Source: Candidatus Cloacimonadota bacterium (GTDB lineage Bacteria > Cloacimonadota > Cloacimonadia > Cloacimonadales > Cloacimonadaceae). Taken from it: 10,451 nucleotides of DNA. The stretch's first letter is position 1, and every line of letters starts with the position of its first letter. Positions 1-6,457 of this stretch are shown here, one piece after another. The translations under genes were made by a program, and so were the position numbers. Under the pieces are notes generated by a model that had not been told where the DNA came from, did no database searches, and saw only the letters and a program-made list of their open reading frames with translations. The DNA is taken from NCBI GenBank assembly GCA_017996595.1, contig JAGOGT010000016.1, positions 1 to 10,451 on the forward strand, read 5' to 3'.

Positions 1-609
1 GCCTATCAGAAGGTTAACAATCGTTAGCACCAATCCTCCCATCAGGAAAGACAGCGAATTGGTAAAGAAATTGCCATATTTGGATACAGCCGATTTGGTG
101 AGCACGGTGTAGAACCCAAAGGTGATGGCGGCTAGAATCGAGAGGATGATGCCCGCGTTCAGATTGCGGTATTGCGGGCTGCCAAGGTCTTTTTCGGCGG
201 CGATAATCAGGCCCAGGCCAAGCAGCCCACAAACAAGGCTGAAGATCTGGGGTAGATTCAGCTTTTCCTTTAGCAGCAACATGGCAAATACGCTTACAAA
301 GAGGGGATTCATGCCCACGATTACCGCCGAGAGTGAGGCTTTGCCATAATATATGGCTAATTGCAAAAGCAGCATGCTTACACATACGTTCAGGATTCCT
401 AAACTTCCTATGTGCAAGATGCTGCTTTTACTAAGTTTCTTTATTACTTCGTCAGTATTGCGCAGTGCCAGGGGCAACAGTGCCAGGCCGCCGAATATAA
501 ACCGCCATGCTGTGAGCGCAAAGGGATTTATCTCTGCTCCCACCAGTTTGCCGGTTAGTTCCAGGCTGGACCATATCGCAACCGCAAGAAGGCAATACAG
601 ATGACTCAA
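1..609 (-). CDS. EamA/DMT-family transporter (C-terminus cut by window edge)
   Basis: This is an integral membrane transporter of the drug/metabolite transporter (EamA) family; the substrate cannot be read from sequence. Reading the minus strand from 609 gives 203 residues without a stop up to the window edge, and the family usually has about 290-300. The first helix (LYCLLAVAIW, residues about 4-13) is followed by the typical FALTAWRFIFGGL segment (about 29-41). An LAIYYGKASLSAVIVGMNPL helix pair and an LLLKEKLNLPQ loop (about 113-123) close the first EamA repeat. The second repeat starts near residue 150. In-frame stops lie at 622-627, so the only usual start codon before helix 1 is TTG at 609-607. 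No good ribosome-binding site precedes it. The start is 7 nt after the stop of the upstream secreted-protein gene, which suggests translational coupling as the last visible gene of the prfB operon. Family call is firm; start codon is less certain. Confidence 0.85.
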   Translation of the reverse strand, partial: MSHLYCLLAVAIWSSLELTGKLVGAEINPFALTAWRFIFGGLALLPLALRNTDEVIKKLSKSSILHIGSLGILNVCVSMLLLQLAIYYGKASLSAVIVGMNPLFVSVFAMLLLKEKLNLPQIFSLVCGLLGLGLIIAAEKDLGSPQYRNLNAGIILSILAAITFGFYTVLTKSAVSKYGNFFTNSLSFLMGGLVLTIVNLLIG

Positions 610-616
610 GATAACA

Positions 617-2353
617 TTATTTCATCAGCACCATTTTCTTGGTACTGCTGTAGCTCCCGGATTTTAAGCGGAAGTAATAAACGCCGCTGGATACGGAACT
701 GCCGTTGTTATCGCGGCCATCCCAGCTGATATTATTAATTCCCTTCAGGGTTACGGGGATCATGTAGTTTTTCACTGCCTGGCCTCTTTGGTTATAGATG
801 GTAAGGCTGGCAGCTTCAGACTTGTCGGCTGTAAAGCGGATGGTGGTTTCGGGATTGAAGGGATTGGGATAGTTGCCCAGCAGGTTCATGCCGCTGCCGG
901 AAACATATTCATCCTCGATTCCCGTGGGATTGAAATCGGCCAGAAAGCGCGGTGTGAATTGCGCGGCGGAATTATATTCGGTAACGATACCCAACACATT
1001 GAAGGTTCCATTGTGCATGGGGGTGTCGCCACTGGCATAATCGGCATCATAGAATTGGGTGCGGAAGATGATGGTGCCGGTAGCATCAAGCAAGTCATAG
1101 CTTTGGCCGGTGGCATAATTTCCCGTGGGGCTGGTGAAATGCACGCTGTTCAGGCGCACCAGATGGCTTTGATAGTTCTCCAGATTGCTATTAATCTGCG
1201 CGATCGTAACCACAGGGGCATTGATGCTGTTATTGTGCGAAGAGGCTGCGGGGGAATTCATAGTCGGCCAGAATTGAAGCATCCCGGTGCTATAACGGCT
1301 GAGGGTGCCGGTGATGCCGGTGATGCCATCGCCCACATTATAGGTGGTGGTGATGATTCCGGGCTGGTCATCGATCAATATCGCGCCGCTGCCGTCTTGA
1401 ATATACTTCTGATGACGGAAGCTCTGCTGATATGCCAGAAGTACCTGGCCGCTGAGGTGATACACCGTGCTGCCATCTGCGGCGGAACTACGCAGCGCGC
1501 CAATATTAGGTACCATCACAGGGAATACATAAGCAGCAGTGGCAGTATAAGAAGGATCCATGCCGCTGGCAAAGGCCTTGGCTTTGATGGTGGTAGTTTC
1601 GGAGATTGGAATGGGATTGCTATACAGCGTGGAAGTAGCGCTGGGCTCGCTGCCATCCAGGGTATAGCGGATGGTAGCTCCGGCCGTAGTAGTGCTGATG
1701 GCTACGTTTATATCGTTATCATAAACACCTGCAGGCGGATTGAAGGTGGGGGAGGCGGCCTGTTCGGAGCCGGGATTGAAGGTATGCATACCCAGATTGG
1801 TAAAGTAATTCTGGGGATGCACGATCCATTCGGAATCATCAATATTGGTGCCTGCGCCGTCCACAAAGTCGATATTGCCTTGGATAACGGTGGGTTTGCG
1901 CACCAAAGTGTGTTCCACGGTGGCGGCGTCAACACCCGCTACGGGCCAGGCGGTTCCGGGGTCTTGCTGATACACGCCGATGATATCGATCATGGTATCG
2001 CCATGAAACAGGGCAACTGCGTCGTCACCATTAAAATAGGTAACGGTGGAGGTTACATTGGCAATCGCCAGAATCGAGGGATCAGCGCCGGCGTTGGCGA
2101 TGATATACACGTCGCCATCGTCCAAAATCCCCGTCATGGTAAGGATATTGGTAGCGCTCCAGGTTCCGCCGTTGGAACCGAGCTTAACGGTGTACGCGGA
2201 CAGATCGATGGGATCGCCGGTGCCGTTGAATATTTCCAGTGCTTTGTTATTGCTTGTCCCTTCCACATATTCGGAGAAGAACAGATCGGCGGCCTGGCCA
2301 AACATCAGGGCCATGGCGGCGAGCATCATCAGGGTCATCAGGGCTTTTTTCAT
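617..2353 (-). CDS. Secreted lamin-tail-domain protein with T9SS-type C-terminal sorting domain
   Basis: This 578-residue protein is probably exported and cell-surface attached or released; its molecular function is unknown. Residues 1-20 form a signal peptide (MKKALMTLMMLAAMALMFGQ). Residues about 22-190 resemble a lamin-tail domain (LFFSEYVEG, ALEIFNGTGDPIDLSAY). Residues about 200-278 resemble the chitobiase/hexosaminidase C-terminal beta domain (ATIRYTLDGSEPS, TTIKAKAFASG). Residues about 285-475 hold an OB-fold-like module (YIQDGSGAILIDD, VGDGITGITGTL) seen in some secreted nucleases. Residues about 488-578 form the sorting/FlgD-Ig-like domain (NLLGNYPNPFNPETTIRF, GVYYFRLKSG). No catalytic domain is visible. 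The start is supported by a GAGGT site 5 nt upstream (2363-2359). The gene begins 3 nt after the cdsA stop and shares its operon, an unusual place for such a protein. Domain names are from memory of family patterns, not a search. Confidence 0.85.
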   Translation of the reverse strand: MKKALMTLMMLAAMALMFGQAADLFFSEYVEGTSNNKALEIFNGTGDPIDLSAYTVKLGSNGGTWSATNILTMTGILDDGDVYIIANAGADPSILAIANVTSTVTYFNGDDAVALFHGDTMIDIIGVYQQDPGTAWPVAGVDAATVEHTLVRKPTVIQGNIDFVDGAGTNIDDSEWIVHPQNYFTNLGMHTFNPGSEQAASPTFNPPAGVYDNDINVAISTTTAGATIRYTLDGSEPSATSTLYSNPIPISETTTIKAKAFASGMDPSYTATAAYVFPVMVPNIGALRSSAADGSTVYHLSGQVLLAYQQSFRHQKYIQDGSGAILIDDQPGIITTTYNVGDGITGITGTLSRYSTGMLQFWPTMNSPAASSHNNSINAPVVTIAQINSNLENYQSHLVRLNSVHFTSPTGNYATGQSYDLLDATGTIIFRTQFYDADYASGDTPMHNGTFNVLGIVTEYNSAAQFTPRFLADFNPTGIEDEYVSGSGMNLLGNYPNPFNPETTIRFTADKSEAASLTIYNQRGQAVKNYMIPVTLKGINNISWDGRDNNGSSVSSGVYYFRLKSGSYSSTKKMVLMK

Positions 2354-2356
2354 CTT

Positions 2357-3160
2357 TTACCTCACTTTATCTAAAACTATGATCGCACAATACAAGAATG
2401 AACCAGCCAGCAAAATACTGTCTGATCTATCCAAAATACCCCCGTGTCCGGGGATCAGATTCGAAGAGTCTTTCACGTTGCAATAGCGCTTAAGCATGGA
2501 TTCCAAAAGGTCTCCAAGCTGCCCAAAGATACCAGCGGCGACGGCAATCAGAGCCAGCACCGCCAAGGGGATAATCTTCACCCCGCTAATAGAGAATATA
2601 ATCACGATCAGCCATGGGGCAAGTGCTCCGGCCAGAAATCCTTCGCGGCTTTTCTTGGGGCTGATGCCGGTGATATTACGCTTTTTCCCCAGCGTCATGC
2701 CCACAAAATAGGCCGTGGAATCCACAATCCAGATCATTAAAATTAAGGCAAGCAAAATTTTTCCATCGGGGTGATGAAGCCCCAAACGTGTGATCATCAC
2801 CGGGAAAAGACCCGTATATATGAAGCAAAAGAGCGTGGCAAAGAGCCGGGGCACCGATTCCTTCACTTCCCAGTTAAAAGCTGTTTCCATTATCCCTAAA
2901 AGCAACAAGAGCCATAAGACAGGCGCGTCCCAACCCTCAAGATGCACCATTGCCAGATACGCCGCTGTGGAAATATACACCCACCCAAAGCTGATTCTAA
3001 TTCCCGCTTTGCGCATCATTGTGATCAGTTCCACGCTGCCAAAAGCCACCACCACCAGCATGGCAATGATCAGGGGTAAACCGCCAGAATAAAGCACCCA
3101 CAGCGCCAAGGGAATGAGGAGCAGCGATACCAGAAGCCTTTTATGCAGTTCCGTCATCAT
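2357..3160 (-). CDS. cdsA: Phosphatidate cytidylyltransferase (CDP-diglyceride synthase)
   Basis: CdsA makes CDP-diacylglycerol from phosphatidic acid and CTP in the cytoplasmic membrane, the branch point to all major phospholipids. The 267-residue protein has many hydrophobic segments (from residue 10 onward). The family signature is near the C-terminus at about 221-247 (SMLKR, KDSSNLIPGHGGILDR, D247), with its Lys/Asp/His/Arg residues intact. A second conserved stretch is at about 147-180 (DSTAYFVG, SPKKSREG). Two ATG codons stand in tandem at 3160 and 3157. A strong GGAGG at 3168-3164 lies 3 nt from the first and 6 nt from the second, so the real start may be the second (266 residues). The first ATG overlaps the uppS stop as ATGA. 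Pairing with uppS is common in bacteria and places both membrane-lipid steps in one transcript. Confidence 0.97.
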   Translation of the reverse strand: MMTELHKRLLVSLLLIPLALWVLYSGGLPLIIAMLVVVAFGSVELITMMRKAGIRISFGWVYISTAAYLAMVHLEGWDAPVLWLLLLLGIMETAFNWEVKESVPRLFATLFCFIYTGLFPVMITRLGLHHPDGKILLALILMIWIVDSTAYFVGMTLGKKRNITGISPKKSREGFLAGALAPWLIVIIFSISGVKIIPLAVLALIAVAAGIFGQLGDLLESMLKRYCNVKDSSNLIPGHGGILDRSDSILLAGSFLYCAIIVLDKVR

Positions 3161-3894
3161 CTGCCTCCAAAGCGTCGACTACGGCCTTGATAATCCACTA
3201 ACGCCTTGATCAGCTCGATCTTGCCAAAATCCGGCCACAGCGTTTCCGTGATGTAAATCTCCGCGTAAGCCGCCTGCCATAAAAGGAAATTGGAAAGACG
3301 CAGCTCGCCGCTGGTACGAATGATCAGATCGGGATCTGGTTGCCCCGCGGTGTAAAGGTAGTTGCCAAAGTTCTCAGGCGTTAGGCTTTCTACCTTATCC
3401 AAATCATTCTCTGCCAATAGCTTCTTCACTCCGTCGATGATCTCCAGGCGGCCGCCATAGTTAAAGGCAAAATTCACAACCATCCCCGTATTTTGATGCG
3501 TCAGGGCCGCCGTAGCGCTTATTTCACGCCAATAATCGGGGTCGAGCCCCACGGTGCTGCCAATAAACTGCGCATAGATATTCTGCTCATTCATCTCGGG
3601 TATTTGCTTTATTAAGCGTTCTTTAAGCAGTTTTAGCAAGCCTTGAACTTCCTTGGCCGGCCGGTTCCAATTCTCCGTGGAAAAAGCATAGAAGGTTAGA
3701 TAGCCAAGCTTCAGCTCCACAGCCAGTTCCACCACTTCACGCAGGGCCTGAGCTCCAGCGCGGTGGCCATATAAATGCGGCCGGTTACGCTTTTTTGCCC
3801 AGCGGCCATTGCCATCCATAATGATCCCAATATGCCGGGGAAGTTTTTCCCTATCAAGCAGATGGAGCATGGCACGATAGTCTTGCTTAGCCAT
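3157..3894 (-). CDS. uppS: Isoprenyl transferase (undecaprenyl diphosphate synthase)
   Basis: UppS condenses isopentenyl diphosphate units onto farnesyl diphosphate in cis to give the C55 carrier lipid for peptidoglycan and surface polysaccharide. The 245-residue length is normal. Conserved blocks are all present: HIGIIMDGNGRWAKKR (21-36) with the Mg-binding Asp27, GHRAG (43-47), TFYAFSTENWNRP (67-79), NFAFNYGGRLEI (141-152), DPDLIIRTSGELRLSNFLLW (187-206), and AEIYITETLWPDF (211-223) with the conserved Glu212. The ATG at 3894 lies inside the last codons of prfB, giving an 8-nt overlap, with AGAGG just upstream within the prfB coding sequence. Its stop overlaps the cdsA start. The tight nesting implies translational coupling from prfB through to cdsA. 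Confidence 0.98.
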   Translation of the reverse strand: MAKQDYRAMLHLLDREKLPRHIGIIMDGNGRWAKKRNRPHLYGHRAGAQALREVVELAVELKLGYLTFYAFSTENWNRPAKEVQGLLKLLKERLIKQIPEMNEQNIYAQFIGSTVGLDPDYWREISATAALTHQNTGMVVNFAFNYGGRLEIIDGVKKLLAENDLDKVESLTPENFGNYLYTAGQPDPDLIIRTSGELRLSNFLLWQAAYAEIYITETLWPDFGKIELIKALVDYQGRSRRFGGR

Positions 3895-5003
3895 TTAACC
3901 TCTGATTGGCGCTAAATTTCAGCCAGGCATAGATAAAGCCGTCCAAATCGCCGTCCATCACCTTATCCACCTGTCCGCTCTCGAAATTGGTGCGATGATC
4001 TTTCACCATCTGATAGGGCTGAAAAACGTAGCTGCGAATCTGATTGCCCCAGCCGATCTCAGTTTTGGTATTTTCTGTAGCCTGCTTGGCCTTTTCGCGC
4101 TGATCCTCATAATACTGATACAGCCTGCTTTTGAGGATGGTGAGCGCTTTTTCGCGATTCTGTATCTGGCTTCGCTCATTCTGACAGCTGACCACTATCC
4201 CCGTAGGCAAATGCGTGAGGCGCACGGCGCTATCGGTGGTATTCACATGCTGTCCACCTGCACCGCTTGAACGGTAAGTATCTACCTTCAAGTCTTTTGC
4301 ATCAATTTCTACTTCAATGTCGTCGTCAAATTCCGGGTACACAAACACTGAGGCAAAGGAGGTCTGCCGCTTGCCCTGCGAATTGAAGGGACTGATGCGC
4401 ACCAGGCGGTGGATGCCGATCTCGCTTTTGAGCAGACCATAGGCAAAATTTCCGCCGATTTCGATGCTAACGCTTTTACAGCCCGCCTCTTCACCGGCCA
4501 GATAGTCTATGATATTGAAAGAGAACTTGTTATCCTCAGCCCAGCGAGTGTACATGCGCAGCAGCATTTCCGCCCAGTCTTGAGCTTCAGTGCCGCCAGC
4601 GCCCGCGTGGATGGTGAAAAGTGCATCGTGATGGTCATACTTGCCATTCAGATAACACTCGATTTCTGCCTTTTCGATGAAGCTTTTCAGGCGGGGAAGT
4701 TCGGCTGCGGCTTCCTCCAAAAGGGCTTCATTGAGGTCTTCGTCCAAGAGGCTGATATAGGTTTCTATCTCGTCTTGAGTGGCTTCCAGCTTGCTGATAT
4801 GGCTCACTTCATCGCGAAGCAGGGCCAGTTGTTTGCTTATTTTTTTGGCGCTATTCTGGTCGTTCCAAAAGCCCGGTTCGTTTACTTTCGCTTCCAGAGC
4901 GGCGATCTCGATCAACTTAGGTTCGGGGTCAAAGCAACCTCCGAATTTCCGAAATTTGCTCGATAAGCTCGCCGGCGCTTTTCCGATAATCTGCGTATTC
5001 CAT
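3887..5003 (-). CDS. prfB: Peptide chain release factor 2, with programmed +1 frameshift
   Basis: RF2 recognises UGA and UAA stop codons on the ribosome and triggers peptide release. The gene is in two frames. ATG at 5003 (AAAGGA site 5 nt upstream) opens a 24-codon leader that ends CTT-TGA at 4934-4929. A +1 slip on CTT resumes as Asp-Pro-Glu-Pro-Lys and runs to TAA at 3889-3887, giving a 371-residue protein, close to the 365 of E. coli RF2. In full-length numbering, the stop-codon-reading tripeptide SPF is at about 204-206 and the catalytic GGQ is at about 249-251, within SSGAGGQHVNTTDSAVR. SPF, rather than the RF1 PxT motif, identifies RF2. A TTG at 4915 could be mistaken for the start, but the upstream leader and slip site fit the family precisely. 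It heads the minus-strand operon prfB-uppS-cdsA-secreted protein-transporter. Confidence 0.96.
4928..4942 (-). promoter_or_regulatory. prfB +1 programmed frameshift site
   Basis: On the minus strand the codons read CGG AGG TTG CTT TGA C. An internal Shine-Dalgarno-like GGAGG (4942-4938) sits 3 nt before the slippery CTT (4934-4932), directly followed by the in-frame TGA (4931-4929) and then C. This matches the known RF2 autoregulatory cassette in spacing and in the CTTTGAC core. When RF2 is scarce, slow termination at UGA lets the ribosome slip +1 and make full-length RF2. The mechanism is established for the family; its action here is inferred from the identical layout. Confidence 0.95.
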
Positions 5004-5144
5004 TGTAATCCTTTTAGTTATAGATAGTATCCTCTTCACTGAAAGCCACTTATGTGTCAAGCAGATTCTGTTTAAATGATTTGACAAATAAATCCCAAAA
5101 ACGAAAATGGTATTATCGCCAAACGAGAAGGAATTGGAGTTCCC
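5004..5144. promoter_or_regulatory. Divergent promoter region between prfB and mgtE-like gene
   Basis: This 141-nt region must drive both the minus-strand prfB operon and the plus-strand transporter. On the minus strand a perfect TTGACA (plus 5060-5055) precedes TACTAT (5029-5024) by 25 nt. On the plus strand a perfect TTGACA (5081-5086) precedes TATTAT (5111-5116) by 24 nt, and that box is preceded by TGG, as in an extended -10 element. Both spacers exceed the usual 16-18 nt, so the pairing of boxes is uncertain. The plus-strand TTGACA lies in an ATTTG-A-CAAAT palindrome (5079-5089) that could be an operator. Ribosome sites are AAAGGA for prfB and GGAG (5136-5139) for the transporter. Confidence 0.4.
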
Positions 5145-6122
5145 ATGAAGCCGTCATATAGCCATCAGTCGATTAGAACCGTAATGCATCAGGATTACAT
5201 CGCCTTGCCCGAGCAGATGCTCGTGAAAGATGCCCTCGAATACATCCGCCACAACGAATCCAAGCCTCGCATCCTCTATTTCTATTTAGTAGACAACGAT
5301 TTTCAGCTGATGGGGGTGGTTTCCACGCGCGCACTTCTGATGGCGAATCTTGAAGCACAATTAAAAGATATTGCCGATACCAAAGTGCGAAGTTTGCCCG
5401 TAGGCGCGGAAGTAAGCGATGCTCTAACCGATTTTGTGGTGCATAAATACCTTGCTTTACCGGTGGTGGACAGCGACAAAAAACTGGTGGGGATTGTGGA
5501 TGTAAGCACTTTTACGGATAACATTTCCGACATAATCGAACGGGATAGGGTGGATGAGGTGTTCGAAACCATCGGTTTTCATCTTTCCCAGATCAAGGGA
5601 GCTTCGCCGCTGAAGGCCTTTAGCTACAGGTTTCCCTGGCTTATAGCCTCCATCGTCGGGGGCTTGATGAGCGCGCTGATGACCTCCCGATTTGAGAACA
5701 TTTTGGCCTCCGCGCTGGTGCTATCCTTCTTTCTTACCCTCATTCTGGGCCTGGGGGAGAGTGTGAGCATGCAATCCATGACGGTTACGATTCAGGCGCT
5801 GCGCTCCAAACCGCCCTCACTGAAATGGTTTATTGGTGAAATAGGCCGCGAATTGCTTACCGCCATGTTTTTGGGGCTGGCTTGCGGGATCGTGGTGGGG
5901 AGCGCGGTGATAATCTGGCGTAATGATCTCCGAGCCGCTCTTATCATCGGTGGATCGCTGGTTTTCACCTTGATTTCGGCTAATCTGGTGGGTTTGCTGA
6001 TTCCCACAGTGCTCCATGCCCTGAAGCTTGATCCCAAGATCGCTTCGGGTCCCTTGGCTTTAACCATCAGCGATCTTTTCACCATCTCCATCTATTTCAG
6101 TGTGGCAGGGATGATTTTGTAG
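5145..6122 (+). CDS. MgtE-type magnesium transporter, short form lacking the N domain
   Basis: This is a membrane Mg2+ (or related divalent cation) channel/transporter of the MgtE/SLC41 family. The 325-residue protein starts directly with a CBS-domain pair, at about 12-78 and 81-131 (YLALPVVDSDKKLVGIVDVS is typical). A linker helix follows, then an MgtE transmembrane domain from about 160 (FPWLIASIVGGLMSA) with about five helices. Family-typical MgtE has an extra N-terminal helical domain of over 100 residues that works with the CBS pair as the Mg2+ sensor; it is absent here and the upstream DNA does not encode it. The pore region LDPKIASGPLALTISD (295-310) keeps the conserved acidic residue (Asp310, matching Asp432 of Thermus MgtE by pattern). 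The usual GGNAGTQ motif is replaced by GESVSMQS (204-211). The start has GGAG 5 nt upstream. Family call is strong; exact ion specificity is inferred. Confidence 0.88.
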   Translation: MKPSYSHQSIRTVMHQDYIALPEQMLVKDALEYIRHNESKPRILYFYLVDNDFQLMGVVSTRALLMANLEAQLKDIADTKVRSLPVGAEVSDALTDFVVHKYLALPVVDSDKKLVGIVDVSTFTDNISDIIERDRVDEVFETIGFHLSQIKGASPLKAFSYRFPWLIASIVGGLMSALMTSRFENILASALVLSFFLTLILGLGESVSMQSMTVTIQALRSKPPSLKWFIGEIGRELLTAMFLGLACGIVVGSAVIIWRNDLRAALIIGGSLVFTLISANLVGLLIPTVLHALKLDPKIASGPLALTISDLFTISIYFSVAGMIL

Positions 6123-6201
6123 ACAAGACACTCATACGCAATAAATGAAGATGAAAGCCATGGCGACCAGCCTGATTTCAGAGAGCTTCCCAACTCGATA
6201 A

Positions 6202-6223
6202 CCATGCGATGGCCATGCGATGC
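6202..6223. repeat. Tandem 11-mer repeat
   Basis: CCATGCGATGG (6202-6212) is immediately followed by CCATGCGATGC (6213-6223), differing only in the last base. The second copy supplies most of the left arm of the adjoining hairpin, so the duplication may create an alternative pairing partner for the right arm (GGGCATCGCA, 6249-6258). Confidence 0.85.
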
Positions 6224-6258
6224 CCGGGCAATTACCCGGCGGTCGCCTGGGCATCGCA
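6216..6258. repeat. Strong 14-bp inverted repeat (hairpin)
   Basis: TGCGATGCCCGGGC (6216-6229) pairs with GCCTGGGCATCGCA (6245-6258) over 14 bp with one G-U wobble, around a 15-nt loop. A nested alternative, CCGGG (6224-6228) with CCCGG (6235-6239), competes with it. No T-tract follows on either strand, so it does not look like an intrinsic terminator. It could be a REP-like palindromic repeat, an RNA processing or stability element for the upstream transcript, or part of a leader for the GTPase gene. Confidence 0.8.
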
Positions 6259-6457
6259 AGATAACTGACTATGCAACAATCCATAAAGAACGTGAAGTAA
6301 TTACTCCCCCCGGATTGAATGAGAGCCGGATAATCCCAGCTATACAAGGTCACTCCCCTCTACCAATAAAAGCATTGACTGAAACCCGAGATAAAAAAAG
6401 ATGGTTCTCTACCTGAAAATCAATAGCTTATATATAGATAAAAGACAGAGGAAGAAC

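Larger units (their letters stand above)
6123..6457. other. Long intergenic region with structured element
   Basis: These 335 nt are the only sizeable non-coding stretch in the window. They contain the tandem 11-mer and 14-bp hairpin listed separately. They also hold a CCGGAT direct repeat (about 6310-6330), a TTGACT (6375-6380), and an AT-rich TATATATAGAT (about 6430-6439) that could be the -10 box of the downstream GTPase. Short open frames exist on both strands (for example 6132-6353 minus and 6204-6416 plus) but have no convincing ribosome site or family resemblance. No T-run follows the hairpin, so no intrinsic terminator for the transporter gene is evident. Confidence 0.55.

Noticed and set aside
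14..385. A 123-codon minus-strand frame near the left edge
   Set aside because: It is out of frame with the EamA transporter, which runs continuously from 609 to 1 and has clear membrane helices.
788..2374. A 528-codon open frame on the plus strand, antisense to nearly all of the secreted-protein gene
   Set aside because: It mirrors the opposite-strand gene, is glycine/isoleucine-rich and low in complexity, has no ribosome site or family resemblance, and the minus-strand gene has a signal peptide and recognisable domains. The open frame is best explained by codon composition of the real gene.
4913..4931. prfB as a broken gene, or as starting at TTG 4915
   Set aside because: The in-frame TGA sits in a complete RF2 slip cassette and the 24-codon leader has a good ribosome site, so this is programmed frameshifting, not a mutation or sequencing error.
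6216..6258. Hairpin as an intrinsic terminator for the mgtE-like gene
   Set aside because: No run of T follows the stem on either strand and it lies about 94 nt after the stop codon.
6132..6353. A 73-codon minus-strand frame in the intergenic region
   Set aside because: It spans the hairpin, has no ribosome site that I can see, and matches no family I recognise. It may be part of a repeat, so I describe the region as non-coding.
6401..6457. An upstream ATG extending the EF-G-like protein by 19 residues
   Set aside because: There is no ribosome site before 6401, the added residues do not resemble the family, and AGAGGA is well placed for 6458.
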